Assembly: GCA_009886625.1 (NCBI GenBank)
Contig: QXZA01000004.1
Span: forward strand, 1-64,000
DNA from: Flavobacteriaceae bacterium
GTDB taxonomy: Bacteria > Bacteroidota > Bacteroidia > Flavobacteriales > Flavobacteriaceae
DNA length: 64,000 nucleotides
Direction of reading: 5' to 3'
This document shows positions 17,792 to 26,715 of this stretch, piece after piece. Made by a program: the position numbers and the translations under genes. The notes beneath the pieces were generated by a model. The model had not been told where the DNA came from and searched no databases. It saw only the letters and a program-made list of their open reading frames with translations. Position 1 is the stretch's first letter, and the number at the start of each line of letters is the position of its first letter.

Positions 17792-18337
17792 ATGAAAATG
17801 GCAAAAAAAGAAGATCAAGCTACTGAAAAGAAAATAACCTCAAAAAAGCAATCCTCCAAGAAAGTAAAGTCCGAGGATAAGTTGAATACACAACTTCAGG
17901 AGGCAAATGATGCCTTAGCGCAAGAAAAAGATAAATATTTACGTCTTTTTGCTGAATTTGAAAACTTTAAAAAGCGGACTGCAAAAGAACGTATTGAACT
18001 TTTTAAAACAGCAAATCAAGAAGTGATCTCAGCAATGATACCAGTTTTGGATGACTTTAACAGAGCTCAGCAACTAATTGAAAAAGGTGAAAATGCGATA
18101 GATGTTGAAGGCTTTAAATTAATTTTCAATAAGTTTCATGATATTTTAAAAAATAATGGACTCACACAAACTGAAGCCAAAGCAGGTGATTCTTTTGATG
18201 CTGAAATTCATGAAGCAATAACTCAAATTCCTGCACCCTCTGAAAAGGAGAAAGGAAAGATTATTGACATTGTAGAAACAGGTTACCAGTTGGGTGACCG
18301 AATTATTCGTTATCCAAAAGTGGTCGTAGGCCAATAG
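17792..18337 (+). CDS. grpE: GrpE, nucleotide exchange factor of DnaK
   Basis: About 181 residues: a Lys-rich disordered N-terminus, a long coiled coil (LNTQLQEANDALAQEKDKYLR, then RLFAEFENFKKRTAKER) and the C-terminal beta domain ending with GYQLGDRIIRYPKVVVGQ, close to the family signature. It releases ADP from DnaK. A second Met two codons in could be the true start. dnaJ follows after two bases; dnaK itself is 21 kb away. Confidence 0.95.
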   Translation: MKMAKKEDQATEKKITSKKQSSKKVKSEDKLNTQLQEANDALAQEKDKYLRLFAEFENFKKRTAKERIELFKTANQEVISAMIPVLDDFNRAQQLIEKGENAIDVEGFKLIFNKFHDILKNNGLTQTEAKAGDSFDAEIHEAITQIPAPSEKEKGKIIDIVETGYQLGDRIIRYPKVVVGQ

Positions 18338-18339
18338 AT

Positions 18340-19449
18340 ATGAAAGAAGATTATTACGAAATATTAGGAATTTCAAAATCTGCATCAGCAGCTGAAATAA
18401 AAAAAGCATATCGTAAAAAGGCTATAGAGTTCCACCCTGATAAAAACCCAGGTGACACTTCTGCAGAAGCAAAATTTAAGAAAGCCGCAGAGGCCTATGA
18501 AATTTTGGGAAATGATGAAAAACGTTCTCGTTATGACCAGCATGGTCATGCAGCTTTTGAAGGAGGTCAAGGTTTTGGCGGAGGAATGAATATGGATGAC
18601 ATCTTCAGCCAGTTTGGTGATATTTTTGGAAGCGCTTTTGGTGGAGGTGGATTTGGAGGTGGTTTTTCCGGTGGTCAAAGACGTGCCAAGGGATCAGATA
18701 TGAGAATACGTGTTAAACTTACATTGGAAGAAATTGCTTTTGGAGTTGAAAAGAAAATTAAAGTTCCCAGAAAAGTTCAAGCCCCTGGAGTAAAGTATGG
18801 TACTTGTTCCAGTTGTAATGGTAGAGGTCAAGTAATGAAAATTACCAATACGATTTTAGGAAGAATGCAAACTTCAGCCACCTGTAGTGTGTGTGGAGGT
18901 AGTGGTCAATCATTGCTAAATAGACCTTCCGGAACTGATGCGCATGGAATGATTAAAAAAGAGGAAACAGTTTCCATAAAAATACCAGCAGGTGTTGAAG
19001 AAGGAATGCAATTGAAAGTTTCAGGAAAAGGAAATGAAGCTCCTGCAAATGGGATTTCAGGAGATCTTTTAGTCCTAATTGAGGAAATAGCACACAAAAC
19101 ATTTGTTCGAGAAGGTAATCATTTGCATTTTGATTTATATGTAAGTATTTCAGAAGCTACTTTGGGTGTCACCAAAGATTTGACACTTTTAGAAGGGAAA
19201 GCTAGAATCAAATTAGAATCTGGAATTCAATCCGGTAAGACACTTAGACTGAAAGGCAAAGGACTTCCTAGCGTTAACGGATATGGTACAGGAGATCTGT
19301 TGGTTCACATTAATGTTTGGACCCCAAAAACTTTAAACAAAGAACAACGAGTGTTTTTTGAAAGTATGCTTGAAGACCCAAATTTTATTCCTAGTCCTGA
19401 AAAATCAGATAAATCATTTTTTGAGAAAGTAAAGGATATGTTTGCCTAA
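18340..19449 (+). CDS. dnaJ: Chaperone DnaJ (Hsp40) with a reduced zinc domain
   Basis: 369 residues: J domain with HPDK at 32-35, a Gly/Phe region (75-112), then the zinc region and the C-terminal substrate-binding domains. Only two CxxCxGxG motifs are present, CSSCNGRG (156-163) and CSVCGGSG (182-189), in place of the usual four. They correspond to motifs 2 and 3, which form zinc site II, the one needed for DnaK action; site I (motifs 1 and 4) is absent. To my knowledge this is common in flavobacteria. DnaJ delivers clients to DnaK and stimulates its ATPase. Confidence 0.95.
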   Translation: MKEDYYEILGISKSASAAEIKKAYRKKAIEFHPDKNPGDTSAEAKFKKAAEAYEILGNDEKRSRYDQHGHAAFEGGQGFGGGMNMDDIFSQFGDIFGSAFGGGGFGGGFSGGQRRAKGSDMRIRVKLTLEEIAFGVEKKIKVPRKVQAPGVKYGTCSSCNGRGQVMKITNTILGRMQTSATCSVCGGSGQSLLNRPSGTDAHGMIKKEETVSIKIPAGVEEGMQLKVSGKGNEAPANGISGDLLVLIEEIAHKTFVREGNHLHFDLYVSISEATLGVTKDLTLLEGKARIKLESGIQSGKTLRLKGKGLPSVNGYGTGDLLVHINVWTPKTLNKEQRVFFESMLEDPNFIPSPEKSDKSFFEKVKDMFA

Positions 19450-19534
19450 AGTATTCAATATTAAAAAAAAGTAATATATTTGAGATAATATCGATATTTG
19501 TGTTGATATTATTTTCTTTTTCATAGCAATTTTT

Positions 19535-19566
19535 CCCATCCTTTCACAAGGGTGGGTTTTGTTTTT
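19535..19566 (+). terminator. Terminator of grpE-dnaJ
   Basis: CCCATCCTT/AAGGGTGGG with a four-base loop (one G-T pair) followed by TTTTGTTTTT. It lies 86 bases after the dnaJ stop and just before mscS. Confidence 0.75.
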
Positions 19567-19586
19567 ATTATCTTACCCTAGATATC

Positions 19587-20435
19587 ATGAATGCACTTAG
19601 GAATTTTTTAGAACTGCTTAATTACAAGTTTACTATAGGTGATAGTATTTCTTTTACACCAAAGTCAATCTTCATCGTGATTTTGGTTTTTATATTGACC
19701 TTCTTTTTTTTAAAACTATGTAGAAAGATTATTTACAGAACGCTTTCTAGTGACGCAAAAGTTAAGTTCAAAAGTATCTTCTCTTTCTTTAACTATTTTG
19801 TTTACACCATAGTTATACTCCTAACCTTTCAGAATATTGGAATAAATTTAACTGCGGTATTTGCAGCCTCTGCAGCGCTATTGGTAGGTGTTGGTCTTGC
19901 GTTGCAAACCTTTATCCAAGATATCATTTCTGGTGTATTTATAATCGTTGATCAATCCGTACATGTCAATGATATTATAGAGGTAGATGGTCAAATAGGA
20001 AAAGTTGAAAACATTAAACTTCGAACAACTCGAGCAGTGACAAGAGAGAATAAAGTTTTGATCATTCCTAACCATAAATTTTTGACTTCAATTTTGTTCA
20101 ATTGGACTGAAAATGGAGTAATTACAAAAGAGTATGTCGAAGTAGGAGTGGGCTATCAAAGTGATGCTAGACAAGTAACCGAGATTTTACTTAAGATTGC
20201 AAGTGAGCATGATGCTATTTTAGAAAACCCAAAACCTAGCGTAATTTTTAATGATTTTGGTGATAGCGCACTCGTTTTTCAATTATATTTTGCCTTAAAC
20301 AGTAGTTTTATCTCCAATATTGTAAAAAGTGATTTACGATATGAAATTATGGAAGAGTTTAAAAAACAAAACATTGAAATTCCTTTTCCTCAACGCACCC
20401 TTTCTTTTGTTAACCCACCAAAATCCTTACAATGA
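19587..20435 (+). CDS. mscS: Small-conductance mechanosensitive channel (MscS family)
   Basis: 282 residues with three membrane helices (about 28-45, 68-85 and 93-115). The pore-lining third helix is rich in Ala/Gly (AAALLVGVGLALQTFIQDIISG) and leads into the MscS beta domain with DIIEVDGQIGKVENIKLRTT. It opens under membrane tension to release osmolytes. The stop overlaps the start of the sigma54-type regulator gene by four bases (ATGA), an unexpected pairing of unknown meaning. Confidence 0.9.
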   Translation: MNALRNFLELLNYKFTIGDSISFTPKSIFIVILVFILTFFFLKLCRKIIYRTLSSDAKVKFKSIFSFFNYFVYTIVILLTFQNIGINLTAVFAASAALLVGVGLALQTFIQDIISGVFIIVDQSVHVNDIIEVDGQIGKVENIKLRTTRAVTRENKVLIIPNHKFLTSILFNWTENGVITKEYVEVGVGYQSDARQVTEILLKIASEHDAILENPKPSVIFNDFGDSALVFQLYFALNSSFISNIVKSDLRYEIMEEFKKQNIEIPFPQRTLSFVNPPKSLQ

Positions 20436-21595
20436 TTCAGGTTTTATTGATTGAAGATGAAGAACCGATTAGACGGGTCTTATTTCGTATTTTATCGGAA
20501 GAGAATGAAAATTATCAGGTGACCGAGGCTGTAGATGGAAAAGAAGGGCTTAAGATTTTGGGAAGTAAACAATTTGATTTGGTCTTATGCGATATTAAAA
20601 TGCCAAAGATGGACGGAATCGAAGTGCTTAAAAAGTCCAATGAAAAAAATATGCATGTTCCCTTTATCATGTTGACGGGTCATGGAAATGTTAAAACAGC
20701 AGTAGAGGCAATGAAACTTGGGGCTTATGATTTTATATCAAAACCACCGGACCTTAATCGTTTGCTTACATCAATGCGAAATGCGTTAGAAAATAAATCC
20801 CTTCGAACTGAAAACATCAAGCTGAAAAATAAAGTTGCTCAAAAGTATGTCATTATTGGAGAAAGTCCTCAAATTCAATCGGTTAGAGAGATGATTTCTA
20901 AAGTAGCTCCTACCGATGCTCGAGTCTTGATCACTGGAGAAAATGGAACAGGAAAAGAGCTGGTTGCCCATCAGTTACATGAACAGAGCGACCGTAGCAA
21001 AGAAAATTTCATAGAGGTGAATTGTGCTGCAATTCCTTCTGAACTTATTGAAAGTGAGCTTTTTGGTCATGTTAAAGGTGCTTTTACTTCTGCCGTCAAA
21101 GATCGGTCTGGTAAATTTGAAGCCGCTCACAATGGAACTTTATTTTTGGACGAAATCGCTGATATGAGTTTGGCTGCTCAAGCTAAAGTTTTGAGAGCCC
21201 TTCAAGAAAGAAAAATTCAGCGTGTTGGAAATGAAAAAGATATTTTAGTAAATGTTCGTGTCATTGCCGCGACTAATAAAAATCTGAAAGTTGAAATTGA
21301 GGAAGGAAGATTTCGTGAGGATTTATACCACCGTTTAGCTGTGATACTTATACATGTTCCAGCACTTCAAGAGCGTCTTACTGATATTGCTTTGTTGATC
21401 AATCACTTTACAACACTTCTTACCAATGAGCAAGGTTTGGAGCCTAAAGAATTTTCTGAGGAAGCGTTAGCCAAGTTATACGATTACCCTTGGACTGGTA
21501 ATGTAAGAGAACTTCGTAATGTTATTGAGCGCCTTATGATTTTGGGAGAAAATCCTATCAGTTATCAAAATATCAATCAATTTGCACCAAAATAA
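20432..21595 (+). CDS. NtrC-family response regulator lacking a DNA-binding domain
   Basis: 387 residues: receiver domain (1-120) with phospho-acceptor Asp54, Thr82 and Lys104; AAA+ sigma54-interaction domain (about 143-380) with Walker A GENGTGKE (169-176), Walker B GTLFLDEI and the arginine-finger region REDLYHRL. The sigma54 loop reads GAFTSA (216-221) instead of GAFTGA. The protein stops right after the conserved NVRELRNVIERL segment, so no Fis-type helix-turn-helix is present and none is encoded next to it. Such forms act from solution or through partners (H. pylori FlgR is an example). No histidine kinase is adjacent. Confidence 0.9.
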   Translation: MIQVLLIEDEEPIRRVLFRILSEENENYQVTEAVDGKEGLKILGSKQFDLVLCDIKMPKMDGIEVLKKSNEKNMHVPFIMLTGHGNVKTAVEAMKLGAYDFISKPPDLNRLLTSMRNALENKSLRTENIKLKNKVAQKYVIIGESPQIQSVREMISKVAPTDARVLITGENGTGKELVAHQLHEQSDRSKENFIEVNCAAIPSELIESELFGHVKGAFTSAVKDRSGKFEAAHNGTLFLDEIADMSLAAQAKVLRALQERKIQRVGNEKDILVNVRVIAATNKNLKVEIEEGRFREDLYHRLAVILIHVPALQERLTDIALLINHFTTLLTNEQGLEPKEFSEEALAKLYDYPWTGNVRELRNVIERLMILGENPISYQNINQFAPK

Positions 21596-21602
21596 TTGTA
21601 TT

Positions 21603-22982
21603 ATGAAAAACCAAATCCTGGGAATAGTATTTCTATTCTCCCTTGTTTATACCAATGCTCAAGAAGCGATTCATTCAGAAACAATAGAAACGATCTATTC
21701 AGAAGCTCTCACCAAAGGAAAAGCTTATGATTGGCTTGATCATCTCTCCAACAATATTGGGGGAAGGCTATCTGGATCATTAAATGCAGAACGTGCAGTC
21801 CAATGGGGTAAAGATGAATTAAATGAAATTTCTTTGGATCGTGTATTTCTACAAGATGTAATGGTTCCCAAATGGGTTCGCGGTACATTTGAATATGCAA
21901 GCATTATAACAGGTCCAGGAAGAAGTATGAATGTACCCGTGTGTTCTCTAGGTGGATCTATAGCAACACCCTCTGCTGGTTTATTGGCAAAGGTGGTTGA
22001 AGTAAAAGACTTTGATGAATTGGATGCACTAGGAGAGGAGAAGGTAAAAGGAAAGTTTGTTTTTTACAATAGAGCGATGCCAGTAGGCTTAATTAATACG
22101 TTTGAAGCTTACTCAAAGACAGTTAATCAACGCTCAAGAGGGGCTGCTATGGCAGCACGATTAGGCGCAGTGGGAGTAATTGTTAGGTCCATGAATTTAA
22201 GGCTGGATGATTTTCCACATACCGGAGCCATGAATTATGGTGATCTCCCGAATAAACTCAGAATTCCAGCTGCTGCAATCAGTACCAATGGAGCTCAGTT
22301 ATTAAGTTCAATGCTTTCATTAAATGATAATTTAGATTTTTATTTGAAACAAGATTGTAAGAATTTTCCTGATGTTCCTTCACATAACGTAGTGGGTGAA
22401 ATTAAAGGAAGTGATTTTCCAGAGGAGATCATTGTGGTTGGAGGACATTTAGACTCTTGGGATTTAGGAGACGGTGCGCATGATGATGGTGCAGGTATTG
22501 TCCAATCCATGGAAGTATTACGACTATTTAAATCGATGAATTACCAACCTAACCGTACTATTCGAGTGGTATTATATATGAACGAAGAGAACGGTTTGCG
22601 TGGTGGAAAAGCCTATGCTAATTATGCCAAAAGCAACAAAGAAAACCACATTTTTGCATTAGAGTCTGATTCAGGAGGGTTTAGCCCAAGGGGATTTGTT
22701 TTTGAAGCAAACACTTCTCAATTTGAACAAATTTCCTCATGGAAATCTTATTTTGAACCTTATTTGGCAAACCATTTCCAACTAGGTGGAAGCGGAGCCG
22801 ATATTGGCCCATTACGTAATGGAAAAACAGTGCTTTCTGGATTGCGACCAGATTCACAGCGTTATTTTGACTATCATCATGCTGCAAATGATACCTTTGA
22901 CGCCATTAATAAACGCGAGCTTGAATTAGGTGCTGCTGCTATGGCAAGCTTGGTTTATCTTGTTGACCAATATGGTTTTTAA
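21603..22982 (+). CDS. Secreted M28-family zinc peptidase with PA domain
   Basis: About 459 residues from the Met at 21603: signal peptide MKNQILGIVFLFSLVYTNA, cleaved before QEA. A PA (protease-associated) segment occupies the middle (GKFVFYNRAM..., GAVGVIVRS), and the metal sites are VVGGHLDSWDLGDGAHDDGAG, MNEENGLRGG, ESDSGG and YHHAANDTFD, giving the two-zinc aminopeptidase/carboxypeptidase core. Related to plasma glutamate carboxypeptidase-like enzymes, so likely exports amino-acid release from peptides. Seven bases after the regulator gene; probably same transcript. Confidence 0.88.
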   Translation: MKNQILGIVFLFSLVYTNAQEAIHSETIETIYSEALTKGKAYDWLDHLSNNIGGRLSGSLNAERAVQWGKDELNEISLDRVFLQDVMVPKWVRGTFEYASIITGPGRSMNVPVCSLGGSIATPSAGLLAKVVEVKDFDELDALGEEKVKGKFVFYNRAMPVGLINTFEAYSKTVNQRSRGAAMAARLGAVGVIVRSMNLRLDDFPHTGAMNYGDLPNKLRIPAAAISTNGAQLLSSMLSLNDNLDFYLKQDCKNFPDVPSHNVVGEIKGSDFPEEIIVVGGHLDSWDLGDGAHDDGAGIVQSMEVLRLFKSMNYQPNRTIRVVLYMNEENGLRGGKAYANYAKSNKENHIFALESDSGGFSPRGFVFEANTSQFEQISSWKSYFEPYLANHFQLGGSGADIGPLRNGKTVLSGLRPDSQRYFDYHHAANDTFDAINKRELELGAAAMASLVYLVDQYGF

Positions 22983-22995
22983 TTTTTTCACCTAA

Positions 22996-24372
22996 ATGAT
23001 TGCGGCTTTAGATCAATACACCAGAGAGTTTAAATACAATTTAAAGCTGGCTTTTCCCGTCATTGTGGGCCTCTTGGGGCATACTTTTGTACAATTGGTA
23101 GACAATATTATGGTAGGGCAATTGGGTACTGCAGAACTTGCTGCTGTCTCATTAGGAAATAGTTTCTTTTTTGTAGCCATGTCACTTGGTATTGGGTTTT
23201 CCACAGCGATTACTCCTCTTGTTGCAGAAACGGACGGAGCAAAAAATATTCAAGCGGGTAGAAATGTTTTTATACACGGCTTGTTGCTATGTATTTTTAT
23301 AGGTGTCTTTTTAAGTTTAGCAGTACTAATATGTAAGCCTTTATTATATCGCATGGGACAACCTGAAGAAGTGGTTGTTTTGGCTTTTCCATATTTGAAG
23401 TGGGTCGCAATCTCACTCATTCCTTTAATTACTTTTCAAGGATTTAAACAGTTTTCTGAAGGACTCTCCCATACTCGTCCAGCCATGTATGCTACCCTAA
23501 TGGGAAACCTTATTAATGTAATTCTGAATTATGTATTGATTTTTGGTTTTTGGATTTTTCCTAAAATGGGAGTAGAAGGAGCAGCCTTGGGAACATTAAT
23601 TTCTCGATGTTCTATGCTGTTATTCATGGCTCTTTATGTTCGATACAACAAACGTTTTACTGAATTTGCTCAAGGGATTGTGTTAAAAAAATCAGATTGG
23701 AATTTATTTAAAAAAATTATTCGTTTGGGTCTTCCTTCAGCCTTACAAATGTTTTTTGAAGTAATTTTCTTTACTGCAGCCATTTGGCTCTCTGGGTTTT
23801 TGGGAAAAAATCCTCAAGCAGCAAATCAAATCGCTCTCAACTTGTCATCAATGACTTTTATGTTTGCTATGGGATTAGGGGTCACCGCAATGATCCGCGT
23901 AGGGAATCAAAAAGGGAAGGGTGATTTTATTGCTTTGAAACGAATAGCGTATTCAATCTTTTTGCTAATCTTTTTATTTGATGTTCTTTTCTGTTTGTTC
24001 TTTTTGCTAATGAATACCTATCTCCCTTGGATATATTTGGATGGAACAAACCCACTTCAAATTTCTGATGTTAATGAGGTAGTTCGTATCGCTTCGAGTT
24101 TATTGATTGTTTCAGCATTTTTTCAAATTTCGGATGGATTGCAAGCGGTGGTACTTGGAGCACTTAGAGGGCTTCAAGATGTAAATATTCCTGCTTGGAT
24201 CACTTTTTTTTCCTATGGAATTTTTGGACTTCCAATATCCTATTATCTTGGACTTCATACCACCATGGGTGCTACCGGAATTTGGATAGGATTACTGTCT
24301 GGGTTAACTGCTTCTGCCATACTTTTGTACTTACGATTTAATTATATGACTAAAAAATTAATAGAAAATTGA
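22996..24372 (+). CDS. MATE-family multidrug efflux transporter
   Basis: 458 residues, twelve membrane segments in two homologous halves, with the MATE hallmark GLLGHTFVQLVDNIMVGQLGT near the N-terminus, NLINVILNYVLIFG near 165-180 and a matching second half. It pumps organic cations out of the cell in exchange for Na+ or H+. It lies 13 bases after the peptidase gene in the mscS operon. Confidence 0.9.
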   Translation: MIAALDQYTREFKYNLKLAFPVIVGLLGHTFVQLVDNIMVGQLGTAELAAVSLGNSFFFVAMSLGIGFSTAITPLVAETDGAKNIQAGRNVFIHGLLLCIFIGVFLSLAVLICKPLLYRMGQPEEVVVLAFPYLKWVAISLIPLITFQGFKQFSEGLSHTRPAMYATLMGNLINVILNYVLIFGFWIFPKMGVEGAALGTLISRCSMLLFMALYVRYNKRFTEFAQGIVLKKSDWNLFKKIIRLGLPSALQMFFEVIFFTAAIWLSGFLGKNPQAANQIALNLSSMTFMFAMGLGVTAMIRVGNQKGKGDFIALKRIAYSIFLLIFLFDVLFCLFFLLMNTYLPWIYLDGTNPLQISDVNEVVRIASSLLIVSAFFQISDGLQAVVLGALRGLQDVNIPAWITFFSYGIFGLPISYYLGLHTTMGATGIWIGLLSGLTASAILLYLRFNYMTKKLIEN

Positions 24373-24376
24373 AACT

Positions 24377-24601
24377 ATGGAATTACCAAAATTTCTAATT
24401 GCCGACAACTCTACTCTTGAAAATGATCTTTTTATCCTTCATACAGAGTATCCTCGTTTTATTCTTAATGTTTCCAATGATGAGGTTCATTGGTTTGAAG
24501 AATTTGAAAAAGAGGATGAGGCTACTTTAAAGGCAGAATCTCATTTTTTGATCGAAGCTGCATTTGATTTTTATGATAAAGAAATGGAATCTCTGGAATA
24601 A
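24377..24601 (+). CDS. Small acidic cytosolic protein, unknown
   Basis: 74 residues, strongly acidic, with the pattern PKFLIADN and PRFILNVSNDEVHWFEEF. It has no signal, membrane helix or known domain. I recognise it only as a conserved type of flavobacterial small protein. It sits four bases after the MATE gene and two before PAP2, so it is clearly part of the operon. Confidence 0.6.
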   Translation: MELPKFLIADNSTLENDLFILHTEYPRFILNVSNDEVHWFEEFEKEDEATLKAESHFLIEAAFDFYDKEMESLE

Positions 24602-24603
24602 AA

Positions 24604-25176
24604 ATGGATACACTTATAGCTTGGGACAGGGCCTTATTTCTTTTGCTTAATGGTTCAGGAACTCCGACCTTTGACGGTTTTTGGATGCTGATGACTCATC
24701 GTGCTTCCAATGTGGTGGTATATTTATTTTTGTGGCTTTTTATTTCTTTTAAAACAAATTGGAAAAATGGCTTGTATCTATTATTATTTACGGGCCTGTT
24801 GATTTTAGTGACCGATCAGGTTACAAACTTATTCAAGGTCAATGTGGGAAGATTACGACCCTGCTATGATGAAGAAATCAACTCTTTAGTGCGTTTGGTG
24901 AAACCAACTTGTGGAGGACGTTTTAGCTTCTTTTCTGGCCATGCTTCAAATTCATTTGCTTTGGCTGTTTTTTTTGGAACTATTTTGAAAAGCTATTCAC
25001 GTTTGCTTCCATATATCTTACTAATCATTGCTGCTTTAATTGCCTATAGTCGAGTGTACATTGGTGTACATTTTCCACTTGATATCTTCTGCGGTACTCT
25101 GTTTGGTAGCTTTGTTGGATATGTGTTTCACAGATTGTGGAAACGTTTTACTATTAAGTTCTTAGACGAAACTTAA
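24604..25176 (+). CDS. PAP2-type membrane phosphatase
   Basis: 190 residues, with about five membrane segments. The three phosphatase motifs are KVNVGRLRPCY near 78-88, FFSGHASNS near 111-119 and SRVYIGVHFPLDI near 141-153 (catalytic His in the latter two). Members dephosphorylate phosphatidate, undecaprenyl pyrophosphate or similar lipids; undecaprenyl-PP recycling is plausible but not proven. Its end overlaps the convergent galM by 23 bases. Confidence 0.87.
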   Translation: MDTLIAWDRALFLLLNGSGTPTFDGFWMLMTHRASNVVVYLFLWLFISFKTNWKNGLYLLLFTGLLILVTDQVTNLFKVNVGRLRPCYDEEINSLVRLVKPTCGGRFSFFSGHASNSFALAVFFGTILKSYSRLLPYILLIIAALIAYSRVYIGVHFPLDIFCGTLFGSFVGYVFHRLWKRFTIKFLDET

Positions 25177-26050
25177 ACACCGTATTGTGTCTATAGGTTT
25201 CTTCTTTTTTCACTAAGGTAGTGGGAAAACTTTTGATGTTGGGAGTGTTCGAAAATTTTTGTGTTTCAAAACAAATTGCTTCAAAATGTGGGGGAGTAAA
25301 AACAACAACTCCTGGTTGGTCTGTATGCGTAATCATTTCTATTCCTGTCTCTGATGAAAACAATACTGCAGCTTCATTTGATTTATTAGACAGCACAAAA
25401 TATTCGTCCATGCGGGTTTCTCCAATTTGTTTTTGTGTCCTAAAATCAAAACAAGTTTGACATACAGCTTTCTTCAGACCAGTTGGAACCAAAGAAGGTT
25501 TCAGTTCCAGAACTTCATCGGCATGAATGCGAAGGTATTGAGTGTTAATCTTCCCTTCTGGGTTGAGGTTAAAATAGGCATGGTTGGTTAGGTTGATATG
25601 TGTATCTGTGTTTGTTTGGGCATGATATTCAAGCAATAGGCTGTCTTTTTCAAGACGATAATGAATATTCGCTACAACTTGACCGGGAAAACCGCTAGCA
25701 CCCTCTGTACAAATATATCGGAATGAAACCTGATTCGGCTTTTGAGTTACGATGTCCCATATTTTTTTACCCCATCCACTGCTGCCACTGTGTAACAAAA
25801 CCCCTTCTGAATGTTCAATAGTAATTGGTTTTGAATCTATTTGAATAGGATTCTCTAGGCGTCCTGCAAACCGACCAATTACGGCACCTCTTGACCAACT
25901 ATCATTTTGATAGTCCTCAGGGGATTCTAATCCCATGACTACATTGACAGGAATACTGTTTTTGTCTTTAACCCAAAGTTGGTGTAAGACAGCACCATAA
26001 TCTAAAAAAACAGCTTTTAAATTTTCATTCTCTAATGTTATGGTTTGCAC
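25154..26050 (-). CDS. galM: Aldose 1-epimerase-like protein
   Basis: 298 residues with the mutarotase fold: GRFAGRLENP near 61-70, NLTNHAYFNLN (catalytic His) near 156-166 and a Glu at QPGVVVFTPPHFEAICFETQ near the C-terminus. It interconverts alpha and beta anomers of galactose or glucose. No signal peptide, so cytosolic. It follows msrA by four bases, on the same transcript. Other hexose-6-phosphate epimerase relatives are possible. Confidence 0.8.
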   Translation of the reverse strand: MQTITLENENLKAVFLDYGAVLHQLWVKDKNSIPVNVVMGLESPEDYQNDSWSRGAVIGRFAGRLENPIQIDSKPITIEHSEGVLLHSGSSGWGKKIWDIVTQKPNQVSFRYICTEGASGFPGQVVANIHYRLEKDSLLLEYHAQTNTDTHINLTNHAYFNLNPEGKINTQYLRIHADEVLELKPSLVPTGLKKAVCQTCFDFRTQKQIGETRMDEYFVLSNKSNEAAVLFSSETGIEMITHTDQPGVVVFTPPHFEAICFETQKFSNTPNIKSFPTTLVKKEETYRHNTVFKFRLRT

Positions 26051-26054
26051 CGGT

Positions 26055-26708
26055 TTAATGATTCTCTTTTAAAAGTTCGGGGTAGGCATTTTGAAATTTG
26101 CGAAGACGGGGGATTGATACTTGTCTTACGTACAGATTATTAGGGTTGTTTTTTTCGTAATTCTGGTGATATTCTTCCGCATAATAAAATTTTTCTAACG
26201 GTTTAATTTCGGTCACGATTTCATTGCTAAAGATTTCTTTTTCTTTAAGGAGTTCAATGTATTTGATAATGATTTCTTGTTCCTTAGGCGAAGTATAGAA
26301 AGCGATGGATCTATATTGTGATCCTCGGTCTGGCCCTTGACGATTGGGTGTTGTAGGATCATGTGAACCAAAAAACACTTGTACAAGGGTACTAAAGCTC
26401 ACTACATTGGGATCATAAATCACTTCTACGGCTTCTGCATGACCCGTCTTTCCAGTTCCAATTTGATTGTAATTTGGATTTTTAGTAAAACCTCCAGCGT
26501 AGCCAGAGTAAGCCTCTGAGACTCCTTTTACACTTTCGTATACAGCTTCAACACACCAAAAACAACCTGAGGCGAAATACGCTTTTTTCAATCCTTGAGG
26601 AACTGCCACTTGGGGCTCCCAAACAGCTTCTGGATAATTGATAGGAGGTGTACTGGAAATGCATGTTTGTAAAGTAATAACAGCAAGAATAGATAGAACA
26701 GTTTTCAT
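26055..26708 (-). CDS. msrA: Peptide methionine-S-sulfoxide reductase (lipoprotein)
   Basis: 217 residues. A lipoprotein signal ends in LQTC, so Cys16 would be lipidated and the enzyme anchored in the periplasm. The catalytic cysteine is in GCFWCVEAVY near 50-59, followed by GYAGG, HAEAVEV and DPTTPNRQGPDRGSQYRS. It reduces the S-epimer of methionine sulfoxide. No MsrB domain is fused. Confidence 0.94.
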   Translation of the reverse strand: MKTVLSILAVITLQTCISSTPPINYPEAVWEPQVAVPQGLKKAYFASGCFWCVEAVYESVKGVSEAYSGYAGGFTKNPNYNQIGTGKTGHAEAVEVIYDPNVVSFSTLVQVFFGSHDPTTPNRQGPDRGSQYRSIAFYTSPKEQEIIIKYIELLKEKEIFSNEIVTEIKPLEKFYYAEEYHQNYEKNNPNNLYVRQVSIPRLRKFQNAYPELLKENH

Positions 26709-26715
26709 AATTTAT

